From assembly GCA_017559555.1 (NCBI GenBank), contig JAFYRH010000315.1, forward strand, positions 1 through 7,060: a stretch of DNA of 7,060 bases. The letters run 5' to 3'. The notes under the pieces were generated by a model. That model searched no databases. It saw nothing but the letters and a program-made list of their open reading frames with translations, and had not been told where the DNA came from. The stretch comes from Clostridia bacterium. Its GTDB lineage: Bacteria > Bacillota > Clostridia > Oscillospirales > CAG-272. Below, in pieces: positions 6,146 through 7,060 of the stretch (its first letter is position 1; every line of letters begins with the position of its first letter). The position numbers and the translations under genes were made by a program.

Positions 6146-7060
6146 ATGGTAATGTGTTCACAATGCCATAAGCGTATGGCAGTTATTTTTGTTACCAAAA
6201 TGGAAAATGGCGAAAAGAGCACAAAAGGTCTTTGCCTTAAATGCGCCAAGGATATGGGCGTTCCCGTTGATAATCTTGTAGGCAACGTTATGGGACAGTT
6301 CGGTATTTCGCCCGAACAGCTCGAAGGCGCTGAAGAGGATATCAATGCAATGCTTGCGGGTACCGAAACACCGTCCGATGCTGATGATAATGAGGATGGT
6401 GGTGCACCCGCCATCGACCTGCCCAAGTTATTCCGCGATGCGGGACTTTTCGCACAAAAGCCCGAGGGAAACGTTCCCGATGCTCCCCAAACAAACGCAA
6501 ACGATAAAAAATCCGACAAAAAGAAGGCAAAAGAGGAGAAAAAACTCAAGTTTTTGCCTACCTATAGCCGTAATCTCACGCAGTATGCGCGCGACGGCAA
6601 ATTGGATAAAATCATCGGTCGCGACCGCGAGCTTTCCCGTGTCATTCAAATTCTTTGCCGCCGACAAAAGAACAATCCTTGCCTGATCGGTGAACCCGGC
6701 GTAGGTAAAACGGCTATTGCCGAAGCACTTGCCATTCGTATTGCGGCAGGTGACGTCCCTTACAAACTGCAAGGTAAAGAAATCTATCTGTTGGATATGA
6801 CCGCCCTTGTTGCAGGTACACAATTCCGCGGACAGTTCGAATCCCGTATTCTTGGACTCTTGGGAGAAGTTACTGCCGTCGGCAATGCGATTCTTGTCAT
6901 CGACGAGGTACACAACATTGTTGGTGCCGGTGATGCCGAGGGAAGTGTCAATGCGGCAAACATCCTCAAGCCCGCTCTTTCTCGCGGAGAAGTGCAAATC
7001 ATTGGTGCTACCACACTAAACGAATATCGCAAATATATCGAAAAGGATTCGGCTCTCTAA
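6146..7060 (+). CDS. ClpE-like AAA+ unfoldase, N-terminal part ending at an in-frame TAA
   Basis: 304 residues of a Clp/Hsp100 ATPase that would unfold proteins for ClpP. Residues 4-33 form a CxxC-x22-CxxC zinc finger (C4, C7, C30, C33), as in ClpE rather than the double Clp_N repeat of ClpC. Next come an acidic stretch (61-84) and a Lys-rich linker (about 119-136). AAA+ domain 1 starts near 139 (GRDREL at 158-163), with Walker [10 protein letters not shown] (182-190), pore-loop region [10 protein letters not shown] (223-232), Walker B ILVIDEVH (249-256) and sensor-1 segment IIGATT (285-290). The frame stops after EKDSAL; relatives continue with ER-RF, containing the arginine fingers, then a second AAA+ domain, to over 700 residues. 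The stop lies on the last three bases of the window. The product as read would lack ATPase completion. It may be a pseudogene or a sequence error (TAA for GAA); I cannot tell. Confidence 0.85.
   Translation: MVMCSQCHKRMAVIFVTKMENGEKSTKGLCLKCAKDMGVPVDNLVGNVMGQFGISPEQLEGAEEDINAMLAGTETPSDADDNEDGGAPAIDLPKLFRDAGLFAQKPEGNVPDAPQTNANDKKSDKKKAKEEKKLKFLPTYSRNLTQYARDGKLDKIIGRDRELSRVIQILCRRQKNNPCLIGEPGVGKTAIAEALAIRIAAGDVPYKLQGKEIYLLDMTALVAGTQFRGQFESRILGLLGEVTAVGNAILVIDEVHNIVGAGDAEGSVNAANILKPALSRGEVQIIGATTLNEYRKYIEKDSAL

Overview
The window is a single co-directional (+ strand) block of seven protein genes with almost no intergenic space. It looks like the chromosome of a low-to-moderate GC member of Bacillota, most likely class Clostridia and perhaps a gut Oscillospiraceae-type lineage. 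The reasons are: the ecfA1-ecfA2-ecfT-truA cassette in its classical Firmicutes order; strong AAAGGAGG-type Shine-Dalgarno sites; frequent TTG/GTG starts; a membrane-anchored beta-propeller protein of DUF5711 type beside cvpA; and a Clp ATPase that starts with a zinc finger. The taxonomic placement is inference. No mobile element, CRISPR array, tRNA or rRNA was seen, so this is mostly housekeeping DNA.

Layout: (1) 2-637, the C-terminal catalytic part of a class I SAM-dependent methyltransferase related to RlmI, cut by the window edge. (2) 665-3330, ecfA1, ecfA2 and ecfT, the two ATPases and the transmembrane scaffold of an energy-coupling factor (ECF) vitamin/metal importer. No substrate-binding S component is present, as expected for a shared group II module. 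(3) 3333-4091, truA, tRNA pseudouridine synthase, 2 nt after ecfT. (4) 4125-5354, a single-pass membrane protein with an extracellular beta-propeller-like domain. (5) 5381-6049, a CvpA-family four-helix membrane protein. (6) 6081-6114, a strong Rho-independent terminator. (7) 6146-7060, the N-terminal part of a ClpE-like AAA+ unfoldase, whose frame closes at an in-frame TAA on the last three bases of the window, just before the expected arginine-finger segment.

Genes 1-5 are spaced 0-33 nt apart and can be read as one transcript. Two regulatory features stand out. A perfect sigma-A promoter (TTGACA, 17 nt, TATAAT, with an A/T-rich upstream tract) lies inside the 3' part of the propeller gene and points at cvpA, whose serine codon use also differs from its neighbour. 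The terminator after cvpA ends only 31 nt before the clp start codon, so clp is probably expressed by read-through, by attenuation, or from a promoter upstream of the hairpin. I found no convincing wholly new system. The best leads are the internal promoter, the premature-looking stop in the Clp ATPase, a roughly 25-30 residue basic insertion in EcfA2, and the propeller/CvpA membrane pair.
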